A stretch of 64,000 nucleotides of DNA, taken from NCBI GenBank assembly GCA_025642065.1, contig JAODUP010000011.1, positions 1 to 64,000 on the forward strand, given 5' to 3'. The position numbers and the translations under genes are program-made. Every line of letters starts with the position of its first letter. Within the stretch, counting starts at the first letter, position 1. This DNA comes from Paralvinella palmiformis (Eukaryota; Annelida; Polychaeta; Terebellida; Alvinellidae). This document shows, piece by piece, positions 37,376 to 51,008 of the stretch. Below the pieces are notes generated by a model. That model searched no databases and was not told where the DNA came from. It saw only the letters and a list, made by a program, of their open reading frames with translations.

Positions 37376-38826
37376 TGTCAAGAATAAAACCATTTCTTCT
37401 GACTTTGATATGGTTGCACTAACAGAACTATGGCTGGACAGTAATGTTGATAAAACATGTTCCCATTGAATATATCATAATACATGTCTCTCGCAAGGGT
37501 AAGCAAGAGGGTGGTTTGCCCCTTATACACAAAACTGTCATGTCACTCAGAGTCATCTCATCCAGTCGCAATGATGATTTCACACAATTTGAATAAGTAG
37601 ATTATGATATGGATGTTTATGGCTTAGCCGTACATCTGATTGCGATATGCCGTCCTTCACTCACCAAGGTGAATGGGCACCGGAGTAATGCGTTCCTCGT
37701 TGATGAATGGCCCACTTTCCTAACCAGCTATGCAACAACCCACAATGATATTATCCTCGTCAGTGTAGCTCCGTGTAGAAAGTATCCTTAAAAAAACGAA
37801 ATGCCATTGATGCCGAGAGTCTTAAATGTTATATCATAGCTTCTACCATACTACACAAATCTGGCACCTACGTGGATATATTAGTGACTACCTACAACAA
37901 TGGATTGAGGTATCTGGTATCAGTACCAGCTCCTTTCCGAACAAAGACCATTGTGCAGAGGTCCGACTATCCCTGGTATACAGATGAACCAAATCAAGCG
38001 AAACATCTTAGATGTCAACATGGGCGTAAGTGGCGAATATCTACACTGACTGTTGATCACCAAATATACAGAAATCATTGTTTCGTCATAAGGTTTTGGG
38101 AGAATCAAGAGTGTAGTACTACTCGGATAAAGTTAATTCCTGCCGACGCAACACCAAAGGAATCTATCAGATAACAATGCATCTCTTGGATGACAGTGGT
38201 GCCACCTCTCTACCTAGTGTAGAGACACAAGTAACTAGCACAATAGTTTAGGCATTTCTTTACACAGAAGATTGTTGTCATCAGACATTATCCACACTTT
38301 ATGGTTAGTCTTGTTAACCAGTTACCCGAAACACACGCATATGTGTCAAAGGCTCGTGTAGCATCTGAACCTGCATTCCAAGAGCAAGTGAAACCTATTA
38401 TCAGGAAATTATCGTGACAAATATCATGAATACTCCAATGAAGGCGAGCTATATTCCCAGGGATTTCAAGTATGCTGGCATCAGGCCTCTCGGTAAGAAA
38501 CATTATAGACCGGTGTCTAAATTCCCGTTCATCTAGTAATAAACTCTCTTCTCCATGAATATGTTCAACCGGCATACAGGAAATTGTACTGAACATAAAC
38601 ATCTCTGCACAAAGTACAAAATGACATTCTACAGTCTATATCAAGGTTGGGTTTCCGTTCTCGTTTTATTTGATTCATTCGCCACATTTAACACAATAGG
38701 TCATCGCAAGTTATTGCATTGCCTGCAGCATTACTTCGGTATATCGGGAAGACTACTTATCATATATCACAGTCAGATACCAGACTATGTGTCGATGGTT
38801 AACTGTCCGAACTATATTTGCTTTTA
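37376..38826 (+). pseudogene. LINE-H: endonuclease and RT remnants
   Basis: Endonuclease: SVKNKTISSDFDMVALTELW (about 37379-37436), the cNARSLrNK...D-i-alTETWL motif, then RKGKQEGGLPLIHK (about 37492-37535) and a later IYRPP-like region. Linker: IVQRSDYPWYTDEPNQAKHL then GRKWRISTLTVDHQIYRNH (about 37950-38080), the region before RT in CR1/Jockey-type elements. RT: DFKYAGIRPLGKKHYRPVS (about 38462-38518), then SVLVLFDSFATFNTIGHRKL (about 38654-38715), the LvLLDLSAAFDTIdH-like strand, followed by YFGISGRLL. Multiple stops and frameshifts are present. The YADD box and tail are missing beyond 38826. It is the only other copy here, besides LINE-E, that keeps the endonuclease. Confidence 0.84.
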
Positions 38827-39172
38827 AATAATGTGTATAACGTCAATATTTAAAAAAAACATTTTACATATAGCATTTAATATTATCTTTATTTTACATG
38901 TAAAACACTTCTGAACATGTAATATACTAATATAAGAAAATTCAACTGTGATACTATTATTATAATAATAATAAGAAGAAGAACCTGCATAAATATATTT
39001 GCACAATCGGTGCATTTAGAAGGAGTAAAGCAACTCAGCGCAATCGTAATATTGTTGGAACAATGATATTATGCAATGCACAACAGTGATTCAAATCAAT
39101 GTAAACTGAATCTTGCTTGAACAGTAACATTGAGCTTGGTACAGTAAGCTACTTTGTAAAGTATGTAAGTAA
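38827..39172. other. No gene seen
   Basis: AT-rich sequence between LINE-H and the 27-bp minisatellite. Confidence 0.5.
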
Positions 39173-39181
39173 AAAACATTT

Positions 39182-39397
39182 AATGCAGATGCAAGGACCT
39201 GTTTATTTAATGCAGATGTAAGGACCTGTTTATTTAATGCAGATGTAAAGACCTGTTTATATAATGCAGATTTAAGGACCTGTTTATTTAATGTAAGGAC
39301 CTGTTTATTTAATGCATCTACAGAGACCCGTTTATATAATGCAGTTGCAATGGCCCGTCTATTAAATGCATTTACTGAAGCCCATGTATTCTATGAT
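39182..39397 (+). repeat. 27-bp minisatellite, about 8 units, open in one frame
   Basis: Units of 27 bp (consensus begins AATGCAGATGTAAGGACCTG) start near 39182, 39209, 39236, 39263, 39290, 39311, 39338 and 39365 and decay toward the right. One unit lacks 6 bp. The plus-strand frame starting at 39173 is open through every unit and on to a stop at 39428-39430. It gives a 9-residue repeat of the type NADVRTCLF. There is no ATG at its start. Confidence 0.9.
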
Positions 39398-39430
39398 GCT
39401 GCACGAGCACTCATATTCCTTGCCAGCTGA

Positions 39431-41660
39431 ATCTTGATTGACTCTTATTTTCTTATCTTGTCCTCGTGGGACCTTAGATAATATCCGAAATCAAATGTTT
39501 TGTATCCATGACATTCAACATCAAAAGTTATCCGTCATAGGACTTCCTTGGACATTTCCATAATGCTCCATATTGATTTCCATCGAGAACAGATAAACAG
39601 AGATAAATTCAGAAATATGTATTCGACGTAATAAAATTCATATTTAGAATGTTTCTACTACATCCGCCCATCACTTATATTGATTGATTTAACTCAATTG
39701 ATCAAAACTGTAATCACTTATTTCACTTTAAATCGCCACGCGTTTATAGATCAAGATAAAAATGTAAATTTTTATAGAGAATTCATTGATAATATTACTG
39801 AGTAGTGAATAGTTTGGAATTTCCGCTTGTTTCATTAAAAATAAAAAGTTTAATACGGTATTATTTATGATAACTGTTATAATAGTAACTGTGTTTATCG
39901 CGGTTAATTAAAAGTTAAATAATTGTGTATATATTATTGTTTGAGTACCTTTCGGAATATGGCAAAAAAAATTAGTGATTAAGTAGCTAATTATCGATTT
40001 TGTAGTACACAGTGCTCATTCACAATATGTAAGTATACCTAACATAATATTGTCTTATCTTCGTAATTTATAAATGTACATCGATAGAACGATCCAGGCG
40101 AATCGTATTGCATCGGTTACCAACTACGGTCTCCGGTTAGAAACAGCTATGGCGCCCACTGTTAATATGAGATGGAAACACTAACAGTAAATACTGGAAA
40201 TTATTCAGAAAATTATTTCATATTATACAGAGACTAGACTAGTGTTCAGGTGAACGCTTGTGTCTTTCCATAGGAATGAACACAATATGTATCAGGATAT
40301 AACCCAATGATTGAACAGACCGATCTTTCCAAATGAATGACACAGCTAAGCCTTTGTTAATCATGTTGACTCGTAGGGGATTATTTTAGCATAGATTTCA
40401 ATGGATTAAATAAATGATTTTAAAATTAAACTTTTAGCTGAATATAAATTGATTTTAATGAAGATTTTTGTAATATTCTGTAGATGTAAATGGCAATTTG
40501 CAAGTTTTGGAAATATTATTTTTACTTATACCTGAGAACCAATCATATATGTATCACCTGTATATTATTAAATATTTGTATCACATTTGGGTATTAGCAC
40601 CCTCGACACTTAGATGTAGTGAACATTTAATGAATGGCTGATTTATAAAATAAAACAGTTCACTTTCAATACAAGATATCATGCATAAATACCAATGTTA
40701 CAGTAATAGGAATTACCCATTGAATTCTAATATATGTGATCATTGATTTTATCCGAGTCACATCGTCATGTCAGATGATAAAGGTTCTACAAAAATCGGT
40801 ACTAATTATAAAATAAATTAAGTTATTATGTACATTTACACAAGGTAAAATTGTATTCAGCCAGCAGTTCAATTTAAGGAATATCTTGTTAAATTAGCTA
40901 GTTGATGGCTTATACAGCATTGTATTATCCTGAATAACTAAAACCTTATTATGTGATGTCATTGTAAATTAGATAATCTTTTATTCCAATTAGTCATCGT
41001 TGTTGTTGTCGTCGTTATTACCTTTAATGTCGTTGATGAAGTTGTTTGAATATTGCAGTGATGACGATACACTTTACTCTTGTATTTCAGGTCGTATCCG
41101 GGTTTGCAGTGATAGTGGTAATAGTTGTTGTTGTAGTACTACGTAGTAGTTATTGTTGTAGGTGATAGTAGTGCTATTATAATATATTATTTATTAAATA
41201 AACCTTTGTGTTAGTTATCCTTTCACCATCAATATAACAAATCTGTAAAATGAACGATACATTTCTAAATATTTAGTAAAATATAATGTGCGGAGTAATT
41301 GGGATATTGATACTATATAATTTACATTTGGAGCATTTTAGAAAAGATGATACAGTTATATGTATATCAGTATTTCCTGATAATATTGCTAAAGATTAAA
41401 GATAGTCACTTAATTTTAATTGTTTAATTTTTTCTTTATTCAATATCGATGGCGAAAATTTGTCTTCTGTTTTAGCCAGAACAAAAACAAATGAGCATAA
41501 TGGATTATATTCCTCGTGTGACTATCAATATTCGTAAAACTGATAAAATAACCGAAGCTAAGATCTGATAAATGAAGTACAAGTCTGTTCTTCGACATTC
41601 TAAGTTAATGGACATTATAGAAAGAAAGTGAAAGAATGGCATCTATCTCATTGACTGTCA
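39431..41660. other. No gene seen
   Basis: AT-rich sequence. A degenerate TTG/GTC/TAG-rich stretch lies near 40995-41170. No coding motif. Confidence 0.5.
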
Positions 41661-41699
41661 CATAGATAGATAGATATATAGATAGATATATAGATAGAC

Positions 41700-41739
<40 letters not shown>

Positions 41740-41756
41740 GATGGTGATGGTGATGG

Positions 41757-41786
<30 letters not shown>
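41661..41786. repeat. (GATA)n(GATG)n compound microsatellite
   Basis: GATA repeats to about 41739, then GATG and GAT repeats. It directly precedes R3 copy B. Confidence 0.96.
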
Positions 41787-41787
<1 letters not shown>

Positions 41788-41813
41788 AAATGAGAACGCT
41801 CTTGAGGCTTATC

Positions 41814-41912
41814 TATTTCCATTATCTTGCTGACAGTCGACAACATCTTGATATAACAAATTACAAAGGAATCGATGCAATAATGACAATAATTGAGACA
41901 GATTGAACAAAA
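41814..41912 (+). repeat. Dispersed repeat R3, copy B
   Basis: Aligns with 26885-26976 (see there). A short reverse-strand match to its right end (GTAATTGAGACAGATTGAACA) also occurs at about 45113-45133. Confidence 0.7.
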
Positions 41913-43257
41913 CAAATGGAACAGTCCTTTTTGTATGGTTATTTTGTGTAGTCTTCTGAATTAAGACTATTGGGGTAGCATCATTATACATCATATGAAA
42001 GAACGTATATTGTTTATAGACAATGCAGAAAACTGCAAAGAAGATTATAAATTAAATCATTTACTCCACATTCGACATTACTTTTTACCACTAATTCATT
42101 CATCGGAAAAATTTGAGTTTCTGCATTTATTTATTTATTTATAGAAAAATAATAACACAATCATTAGATAATGAAGTTTTTTGTATTGAAATAATAATAA
42201 TAATAGTAATAATAATAATAATAATTAACAAAATGCCCTTATAAGGGCTAAGAACATCGCGGCATGATTTGAAGAAAGGAAAACCTATTCAATCAATAAC
42301 CTAGAAACAATTAAAGAAGTTATTTGGTAACAATTATCCATTTTTTATTTTGAAGAACTCTTACATAAATGGGCACCTTCTAGGGATTTGATAAATAAAC
42401 ATAATATACTAATTATAATCCACACATGATTAAAATATGCTGTGCCTTATATAAATAGTAATTGTGCCGCATAAAGATTATGAAGCAAGTGGATATTTTG
42501 ATTAAAAGATAATATATGTTCATATCAGGATTCGCCATGGATAACTATTAAGCTTACAAACTAGTGTTCATATTACAGAATTGACTAAATAAATTACAAG
42601 AGGCAAATATCTCAATAATTTAGTAAATGGAAGAAGTCTATCCCTTGATCATTAAGAAGTCTCTTCATATTAATAAACGTTAATGATTTCTTGTGAGGTA
42701 ATGCAAGTGATAATAAGATGGCAAAAGGTAATGCAAGAAGCTAACACTAAAATGGATAGTGTTAGCTTTAACTTGTCATGTATAAAGGAACAGTTAACAG
42801 AATTGTATATTTTATTTGCTGTTTGTTGTATATATTAAGATGTTATCTCTGTAATGAGATACGTTATGTTAATTTGCTAAAGGAATCCTTTAATTTTTCT
42901 AATACTTAATAATTAATAAAACTAAATGATTAGTTACTCATAATATACATAACACGAAGAGTACACTTTGACAATGATTACATAATCGCACTGATCAATT
43001 ATTATAACCTTCAAAGGAAGAGATTTTATGTAATAGAGTTAACAACTGACTTAGAGCAGATTATTATTCTAAAAATATGTAATATAATAATGTATATTGA
43101 TTCTTAGTTCACTGCTGAGCATAGTGGTTATATAAAATATCTAGCCAGGTGAAAGTGGAACTGCGATAGGTTTAAGGTGTCAAGCTATAATGGAGTCGCT
43201 AATTAGATCAATTACTTTCAAACAATCACTTCGCAAGTAGCCAATGTACAATGTTAT
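41913..43257. other. No gene seen
   Basis: AT-rich sequence. No coding or RNA motif. Confidence 0.5.
42187..42226. repeat. (AAT)n microsatellite
   Basis: About 13 AAT units with one AGT. Confidence 0.93.
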
Positions 43258-43377
43258 GTTACACTGTAGCCTCTGGTGTTACACAGTGGCATGTGATGTT
43301 ACACTATGGCTTATGATGTTACACTGTGGCTTGTGATGGTACACTGTGACTGATCATGTTACTCATTTGCTTGTGTG
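43258..43377. repeat. 20-bp minisatellite, about 6 units
   Basis: Consensus GTTACACTGTGGCTTGTGAT repeats at 43258, 43278, 43298, 43318, 43338 and 43358, exactly 20 bp apart, with increasing decay at both ends. Confidence 0.93.
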
Positions 43378-44958
43378 TATTTTAATTAATGTTACACCCC
43401 TGTTCGTTGTTTCAATGAAGCCTAACTTATCAGCTCATTAAACGGTGATAGAAGACAGGAAACTCCGCTAATGGCTGAAGATGACGCTGGTTTACTAAAT
43501 GCAAACGGCGTAGAAATCAATTGTAAATATTAATAGATTGTCACTAAAAACGAACGAAATTAATTGTTCAAAGTGTAGTGTAAATATTCCGATTGCAACG
43601 TATTAAATTAATAAAAGACTGAAATCTGACATGATGGTGTATAGTTGATCGTTGGCTGGAGAACAGAGTTAAATTAAAGAAATTCCAGATGCTGGCCAAA
43701 TGCCGCGCGGGATGTCAACTTGGATAGGCTAGATATATTAGTTAGAAATATCTCTGGAATTTTATTATTGTTTATTTTCCTACAATTAGTTGATGAATGT
43801 CCATTTCAGTAATGTAACCGTTTAGACAATGTTTCACGGACGGTAAAATAAGTACTTTTCGTAAGAATTGAGTTCATTGTTGTCCAGTCAATTGCTACCG
43901 TCTTATTTATTTATTGTTCTAACAATACTTTCTACACGATTATAAGGGATGTAAAATGTTGTATACGAAGACAGTTAATTATAATGTTATACAGGTTAAA
44001 CTAAACATCACAGAAACCTGTGTAACTTTGAATCATCTTTAGTGTCATGTATTGGCCTTAACCATGGATCATAGATTAGGTTAATGTAGAGCAATGAGAA
44101 AGGTTTAGTTAGTTAATCTAAATGTAGCAACTTACAGGAGGGAAGAGGTGAAAATGTAGGTTTATGTGACTCCACGATTAGTTATAAAGAGCAGTAACAC
44201 GATTTATAAGAACCAATAAAGTGTCCACTATTCATGTAAATGTATTTATTACTATTTTGAGAGAAACGTATTGATTGTTGTTTAAACCCCAAACTTATAA
44301 ATCAATCATCAATAGAATAATGTAATATAAAGACGAATTGATGACGACATTAATGCCATAACTAAAAAGCAACTGAATAAGTCAGAAATGGCTAATTTAA
44401 AAAATGGCAATTGGGTAACATGTGTGTCAAATTACATATAGTTACCAACATCCGACTTATTATTTAAAATAGAATACAGTATCTCTGCATTTCACATTCT
44501 TGTAGTCCGTTCAGCATGACGCTATTCCTTAATCAAATTAATATCTGATTGAAAATCGTGATGGTAAATATCTCATTAGAATACACATAATAATGGTAAC
44601 GAATATTGGTAACTCTATGTTGATATTCTGTTGTCCTGTTGACTAATTCAAATATCCACGATTTATATTCAATGCGTTAAATTGGAATATTATTTATCAG
44701 CATTAACCATCTTAACCCTGAATCTTACTTACCTGAATAACAGACTTCACATTGTCTTAAAGCCAAGGAATAAATCCAACAATAATTAAATAAATGTCCA
44801 ATATTTATTTTATGTTTCGCGAGTAATTTCGCGAGTAATTTAATAATTTATTTAGTGTCAACGCTGTGTCATCACGTCGGGGATTATTTTGTAGGAAATT
44901 ATTCCTAAAATGCACAGATATTGTCAGTGTAGGAAATAAGAGCGTATATCGCCACGCA

Positions 44959-44960
<2 letters not shown>
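43378..44960. other. No gene seen
   Basis: AT-rich sequence with a small duplicated TTTCGCGAGTAA phrase at about 44815-44840. Confidence 0.5.

Positions 44961-44999
<39 letters not shown>
44961..44999. repeat. (TA)n microsatellite
   Basis: About 19 TA units. Confidence 0.96.
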
Positions 45000-45000
<1 letters not shown>

Positions 45001-45469
45001 ATAACATTGAAATACAGTTGCATGCTAAGATGTGTGAACATTCGAAATGGATTGTTGTATCAGACAGAAAGGTTCCATATCTTCAAACCTTGAGAAATGT
45101 TCGGGTAGTTATGTTCAATCTGTCTCAATTACTATCAGTATTCTGTGGGCCTAGCTATAATATATGACATTATGATCATATTTACTGTCAGGATTATAAA
45201 AGGAAGTAGATTGTCCTAAACAGATTTGTCATTTCTTATCTAAATATGTGGTAATGAGTGAGATAGGCGACTTTCATTGGCTAATGTCCAGTCAACTGTT
45301 ACTACTATTATCTGATGATTAACTGATGCATCGTTCATCGTGTCTTATCTTCATTCAATTTTATGATTCATTAATGAATGTTTAGTCAAAGGGTTTCTGT
45401 TCTGTTTTCCATCAAGTTTGGGGCCAGCATCAAGGTTATCAAGAACCTAGTACAAGGATTGTCTACCAC

Positions 45470-45573
45470 ACGCACACGCACACACATACTCGTATACATA
45501 CATACATACATACACACACACATATATACATACATACATACATATATACATACACACACACACACACACACAC

Positions 45574-45603
<30 letters not shown>
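45470..45603. repeat. CA / CATA / TA compound microsatellite
   Basis: CA and CATA repeats followed by about 14 TA units, immediately left of R2 copy B. Confidence 0.94.
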
Positions 45604-45604
<1 letters not shown>

Positions 45605-45610
45605 CGGTGT

Positions 45611-45664
45611 TATCAGTTGTTGTTGCACCACGTATTTGGATGGTTTTGTACGAGTACACCTCTA
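45611..45664 (+). repeat. Dispersed repeat R2, copy B (left part)
   Basis: Differs from 23143-23196 by only about one base over 54, then diverges after GAGTACACCTCTAT. The nested TA/TG tract of copy A is absent here. Confidence 0.8.
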
Positions 45665-45672
45665 TGTCCGTT

Positions 45673-46375
45673 TCTCGTACATACACACATAATTGTCTGT
45701 TGGTGTGTCTGACCATTGAAAGTAAATGAGCAACAAAATAGCAACAAGTGGCCCAACCCCCTAACATTTAACAAACAATCTAATGAACATTGCCACTGAA
45801 TTTGTATAAAATATCCTGTGGTTCATGTTACATTAGAACCCGTCAGTCAGTGACGAATGTTATATTGAACTCAGTGGACTGGAAGTAATTCGTGTGATTC
45901 TCGGGTTAAATATCACGATACAGAATGTAAATATGTCAATTGTTAATTTAAACAAGTGGGCGTATGATTTAGCTTGATTGATAGATTTCGTCCCTGGTGA
46001 CACATTTTTAAATGGTCATCAAATTAACTATGCGGGGTGAAGAAATTGATTACGGTTAGTGAGAGAAATCGCGTTAAAGTTAGTATAGATAGATGTTGAC
46101 TAGCATTAAATTATATTTCCAGAACAGATATTCAATAAATGCGCAATCTTCAGATGTCATCGATATTTAATAGAGTAACCGATTGACCAATCAGCAGCTA
46201 CGTGGGCTTTGTTCAATCAACATCGAACTATTTGGGACTAGCCAATAAGGTAAGCTTTATACTCAGATACTTAGTGTATAACAATGACGATTACAGGAAA
46301 AGGAGCTTAAACTAGAAAATAGCCAAGTTATAAACTGGTACTAGCTTAGAGAACAAGTGGTATTATGCTATTTGC

Positions 46376-46433
<58 letters not shown>

Positions 46434-49369
46434 TATTACACATTAACTGTCAGATATATGACATTTAAATGTCAGTCATACCTATTAAATAATCATACAG
46501 TCCCCAAGTCGCCAATCCAGTCAGAAATATGTGTCATAGCTACACAATAGTGATCATATTTGATAATAAAGCATGTACATCTGTTTAAATGTATTGATAT
46601 TTATGAAATTGACATGAGTGTATATTTGCAATATGCATTACCCAGAAATAACAACCAATTAAAGAAGAATTTGTATCACTTAAATACATTATGTATCTGT
46701 AGACTATATTCTTTATCGCCAAAGGTTAGTTGGATTACGATATAGTTATGCATTGCCATAGATAATCAACATGTATTGGATCTTAAAGAAATTGAATTTG
46801 ATATGAAGAAATATTAGTCTTATATCATTACATGGAAAGTACAACGCTTCATACTTTGTTATTATAAGATGGATCGTGTTTTGTACGGAATATTTATATC
46901 GATAACAACACATAACCCGACATTTTATTTTGATCTATGGTTGGGGATTTTATTCAGTAAGAACTAGATGTAAATGTTGTGTAAACACGATGAGATATCT
47001 AACTGGAATAACGAATGCCTAATTGTAATCAATATATTAGAATTGAGAAAGGTAACGACGGTTAGTTAATAATCCATTCTATTCTTTGATAAAAATAAAC
47101 GATAATTCTCAGGGATTTCTTCAAGTTAGACACTAAAGAGAACCCATTTTCCAGTGGAGTTTGAGGAAATGTAATATTTTGGTACAATGATTCACAATAA
47201 CTAGTTGGATCTTTAATAAAAAGACTTTTTCATTTATTAATGGCAGCCAGATTATGGAGTTAATGGATAAATATGACGTATGTAAATATTGTCTCGATGT
47301 TGTGGGATATCTACTAAGTTAACTGATTTATTAACTTCACTTAAGACTTATTAGATAAGTAAAACAATTACTAAATAAATTATCCATGTGTACCTACTTT
47401 TGTTATGTGTATTATTTCAATGTTTCATATACTTCAGACAATAATTTAGTCATAATTTATTACAAATTAATCAATAACATTATCGTAATATAATAATAGC
47501 CTCTTATTAGACAAATGATTTGTTGGATTCATTAATTCATTAGAAATTTCAGTGTTTTCGCAGCGAAGTAATTTATTTGTATATTATCAATCACTTCGGT
47601 GAATTACTTGACAAAGGCATTTAGGTATTGTCCTGTTTATAACCTATATACTATAATGTATTAAACATAAAGCAGCCCGATGTTGATATACACTAATTAC
47701 TAATCCCAGATATCAGAGATTGAATACATGAAATATGACTACTTCACTTCCTCTTATTATCGTAAACCATTTTGAGTGTTTTGTGTTCTTATTGGATGAT
47801 GGATTATTTGTTGCATCTTGAGTGATAATGACAGGAGTGTAATTATTGTATTGTAATATTTTGCCAGCCGAAGAATATCTTGTATGACCATGGAGCATAA
47901 TAAGGTATAACACCGGAAATAACTAAACTAAATACTGAATGGATAGTCACTGAAAATAGAATAACATAACGTGATGGGTAAATGTCACCATCTTGGACTT
48001 TGACAAACACAAAATGATTGATCTGTTGGAAAATAGATCTCATCCATGAGTATATTAAATTAGTTAGAATACTCGTTTAGAATACTCATTACTTATATTG
48101 TGCCGTTCTCACTTCTATACAATAGTAATTAGAGACTGCAAGTAAGAACAGTATGAAAGATAACGTCAGTGTAAACAAATGCTGAATAATTATTATCATA
48201 AAGTGGCATATTCTTACCAAAGAATAACATGAAAGATTATCTGAATGACGATTTGTAAGATGGTTTCTGCTAGACTGTAGTAATCGAGATGACTGTGTCA
48301 TAACACTTTACTGCTAATTAAATAAATAACAAAATATATTGTAATTAATATTGTATCAAAACATGAATCCTTTTGTATCTCTATTAGAAATTTTGATGGA
48401 AAATCTAATTGTACCAGATGTATATTTCATTTGAGATAAGCGGTCTAGTTTGATAATATTTATAAAATGTTTTTATTTTAGCTGATAATTGGAAGAATAT
48501 TAATCAGGATCATTTAGGCAACTCAAAATTAACATTATGTAGAAACAACAAACCAGATAATATTTGTTGGTGATTTTAGATTAATTATGGACAGCACATT
48601 ATGCCATAAGTCAGTAACATGCCATAAGTTCATTCTAATATATTCGTCACGCAAAAAAAAAGAGTATTTTATATAAGAAACACGGACTATACAGTTTGAT
48701 TTAGTCATTGATAATGTTTATATCGGTAACAAACATAAAGTTCAGTATCTCATTTCAACGAAGGTTAGAAAACATCTGAAGAAATATATTTTTCGACCAA
48801 CATTCTAAAAGATAATCGATAATAATTGTAATTTGTTATATTTTAAATATGTGAACGATCTTCTGTAATGTAATATATAGGAATTCGCTTATTTGATAAC
48901 TATCTGGATTATACATTTATGTATACATTTTCATGTTAGTGAAAACAAGAAAATATAATTTACGGAACGCAAAACATTCCATAAACAGTTTATCTATTTT
49001 TTTTTAAATATTATATAATTATTTAAATTTTACCTGAGCGAAAACAGATTTGCTCTTTGATTTAGCATTTTTATAGTAAGCCTTTTTGATAATCCAATGC
49101 TGATCATATGCAAGTCAACTTGTAACATAATTGGTTTCTTAAGGATACATATCTAATACATACATAAGAGTGATATTTTACATATTGTTATTAACAGTGA
49201 TATAAAAGGCATTTAAAATAATTACCCTAGACACATACCTGGCTGTAAATAATTTGTGCTTATTCGAATGTTGGAAGCATACGTGTAAATACATATTGTG
49301 GTAAAGGCCTATCGCAGGACCGAATTAGTATATAATAGCCATCAACTATATATATTAATATAATACACA
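45673..49369. other. No gene seen outside the AAT array
   Basis: About 3.7 kb of AT-rich sequence. Frames of 61-70 codons carry no recognisable motif. Confidence 0.5.
46376..46434. repeat. (AAT)n microsatellite
   Basis: About 19 AAT units. Confidence 0.96.
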
Positions 49370-49409
49370 TCACACACACACACACACACACACTTTAAAA
49401 ATCGCATAT

Positions 49410-49449
<40 letters not shown>
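49370..49449. repeat. (CA)n and (TA)n microsatellites
   Basis: CA at about 49370-49394 and TA at about 49416-49449, ending at SINE-2 copy B. Confidence 0.94.
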
Positions 49450-49451
<2 letters not shown>

Positions 49452-49454
49452 CGT

Positions 49455-49765
49455 ATTGTCGAGCCGTGATAGCGCAGTTAGTTAGAGCGTAGGACTCGTA
49501 GCCGAAGGATCGCGGGTTCGAATCTCCGGGAGCTGCAGTGTTATCATGTGGCGACTGGTTCAATGATCTATAAAAAATGAGTACCTGACAGGACGCGATG
49601 GCTATGTGTTTGAGTATCGCTTTGCGCCTATAATGGAAGCATGCGTTGTATGCTCCCGTGGGAGTTGAGATGTGTGCTGGGTGGAAACAAGTCTGAGTCA
49701 TGGATACTAATACTGTACAGCGCCTCAGAACAGGGTTACCTGGTTCTGGCGCTATATAAACATGT
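49455..49765 (+). mobile_element. SINE-2 copy B
   Basis: The better of two copies. The tRNA-like head has AGCGCAGTTAGTTAGAGCG (A-box region) and GCGGGTTCGAATCTC (B-box region). The body contains GAGTACCTGACAGGACGCGA and GCATGCGTTGTATGCTCCC, and the 3' end has GGCGCTATATAAACATGT with ATT repeats. Length is about 310 bp. Both flanks are TA microsatellites, so a target duplication cannot be identified. Confidence 0.9.
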
Positions 49766-49784
49766 ATTATTACTATTATTATAT

Positions 49785-49786
<2 letters not shown>

Positions 49787-49819
<33 letters not shown>
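49787..49819. repeat. (TA)n microsatellite
   Basis: About 16 TA units right of SINE-2 copy B. Confidence 0.95.
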
Positions 49820-49826
<7 letters not shown>

Positions 49827-50767
49827 TATTTCGTAATTCAGGGCCTAAACCCATATTTAAAGGCTTAATTGTCTTGGTACATGTAAAGCTACATTAGAGT
49901 AGTGCAATTATTTTGCGACGTACAGTAAAAGCATAGTGCAAAAATAAACGTACTCATTTGATGCATGTTTCATTTCTTGATTTTAAAATTATACACATTG
50001 AGTTTATATCTCTTATTTGAAACTTCTGTAAAAAGTGTATTCACTTTATTTCGCAGATCATTTGATGAACACTGCATAAGAAAATTAAATTCACATTCTA
50101 TTTAATAATTATTCTGAAATTTACTACAATATAAACAAATTCTCTCCTTTTTGTGTATTGTATTTTGACAGTGTCTCCCACTTTCAATAGCTAATCAATG
50201 ACTGTTACATCGAAATTTGGCACTCACCGATATAACTTTTCTGTTTCTTATACTTGATGAATATAATTATGGGGTTATTTAAATCTTAGGTTTCCTAAAA
50301 AGCGATAATTTACTATTTTTGTTAAAAGATTCAGTTCCTTCCTGAAAATAAAATTCTTTTTAACAGGTTGCTTAAATTCAAACATAAATAATGATTCATT
50401 ACAAACTCTTTGGTTCATCCAAACATAATTATAGCGATATCTACTTAATAAATACTCAACTTGTGTGCACCATGTGGTACGACCCAGTTCATAGCTATCA
50501 ATTAAAATCTATCATATATCATTGCTTACCTAATCTATTATCATTTATACTGATTATTTTCAGCCAAAATTTGATACAAGTAGTTTATATATAACGGATG
50601 TCTGCGACATTCAGCTAATACGGCAGAATTTGATGTTGAAATATATCACAGATCTCTGTCATATTGTAAATGCTGTTGGTTTTCACCACATAGTTACTGT
50701 GAAGTATGAAGCTATAGAGATCAGATTTTGGTTGACATAATATAAAGACTATATATTCGTAAAGGTT
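49820..50767. other. No gene seen
   Basis: AT-rich, no motif. Confidence 0.5.
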
Positions 50768-51008
50768 ATATTAGCTGGTTCCCACAGGCTGATGAGTAGA
50801 ACAGACACATGCATAGGTATACGCATACATCTATCAATATGTGGAGGTATGGAACATTTTATTTTTAGATTAATGTATGTATAGTTGTATTTGTATTTAG
50901 ATTTCTGGAGATAGGTCTCGAAGGATTTTTAGATATATTGATGATCTGTGCCTGTTGCCTCTTTATATGTACGATAACACACACACATACACACACACAC
51001 ACATACAC
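50768..51008 (-). repeat. Dispersed repeat R2, copy C (right part) with CA microsatellite
   Basis: Reverse complement of 23338-23545. It shares AGCTGGTTCCCACAGGCTGA, ATATGTGGAGGTAT, AGATTAATGTATGTATAGTT and CTGTGCCTGTTGCCTCTT. A CA array follows at about 50980-51008, which corresponds in position and strand to the TG array of copy A. Confidence 0.85.

Noticed and set aside
38288..38602. 104-aa reverse-strand open frame
   Set aside because: Antisense of the LINE-H RT region, where plus-strand RT motifs are clear.
49460..49530. tRNA gene in the SINE-2 head
   Set aside because: A- and B-box-like sequences exist, but arms do not close into a cloverleaf, and the same head with the same body recurs at 13.35-13.66 kb, so it is a SINE.
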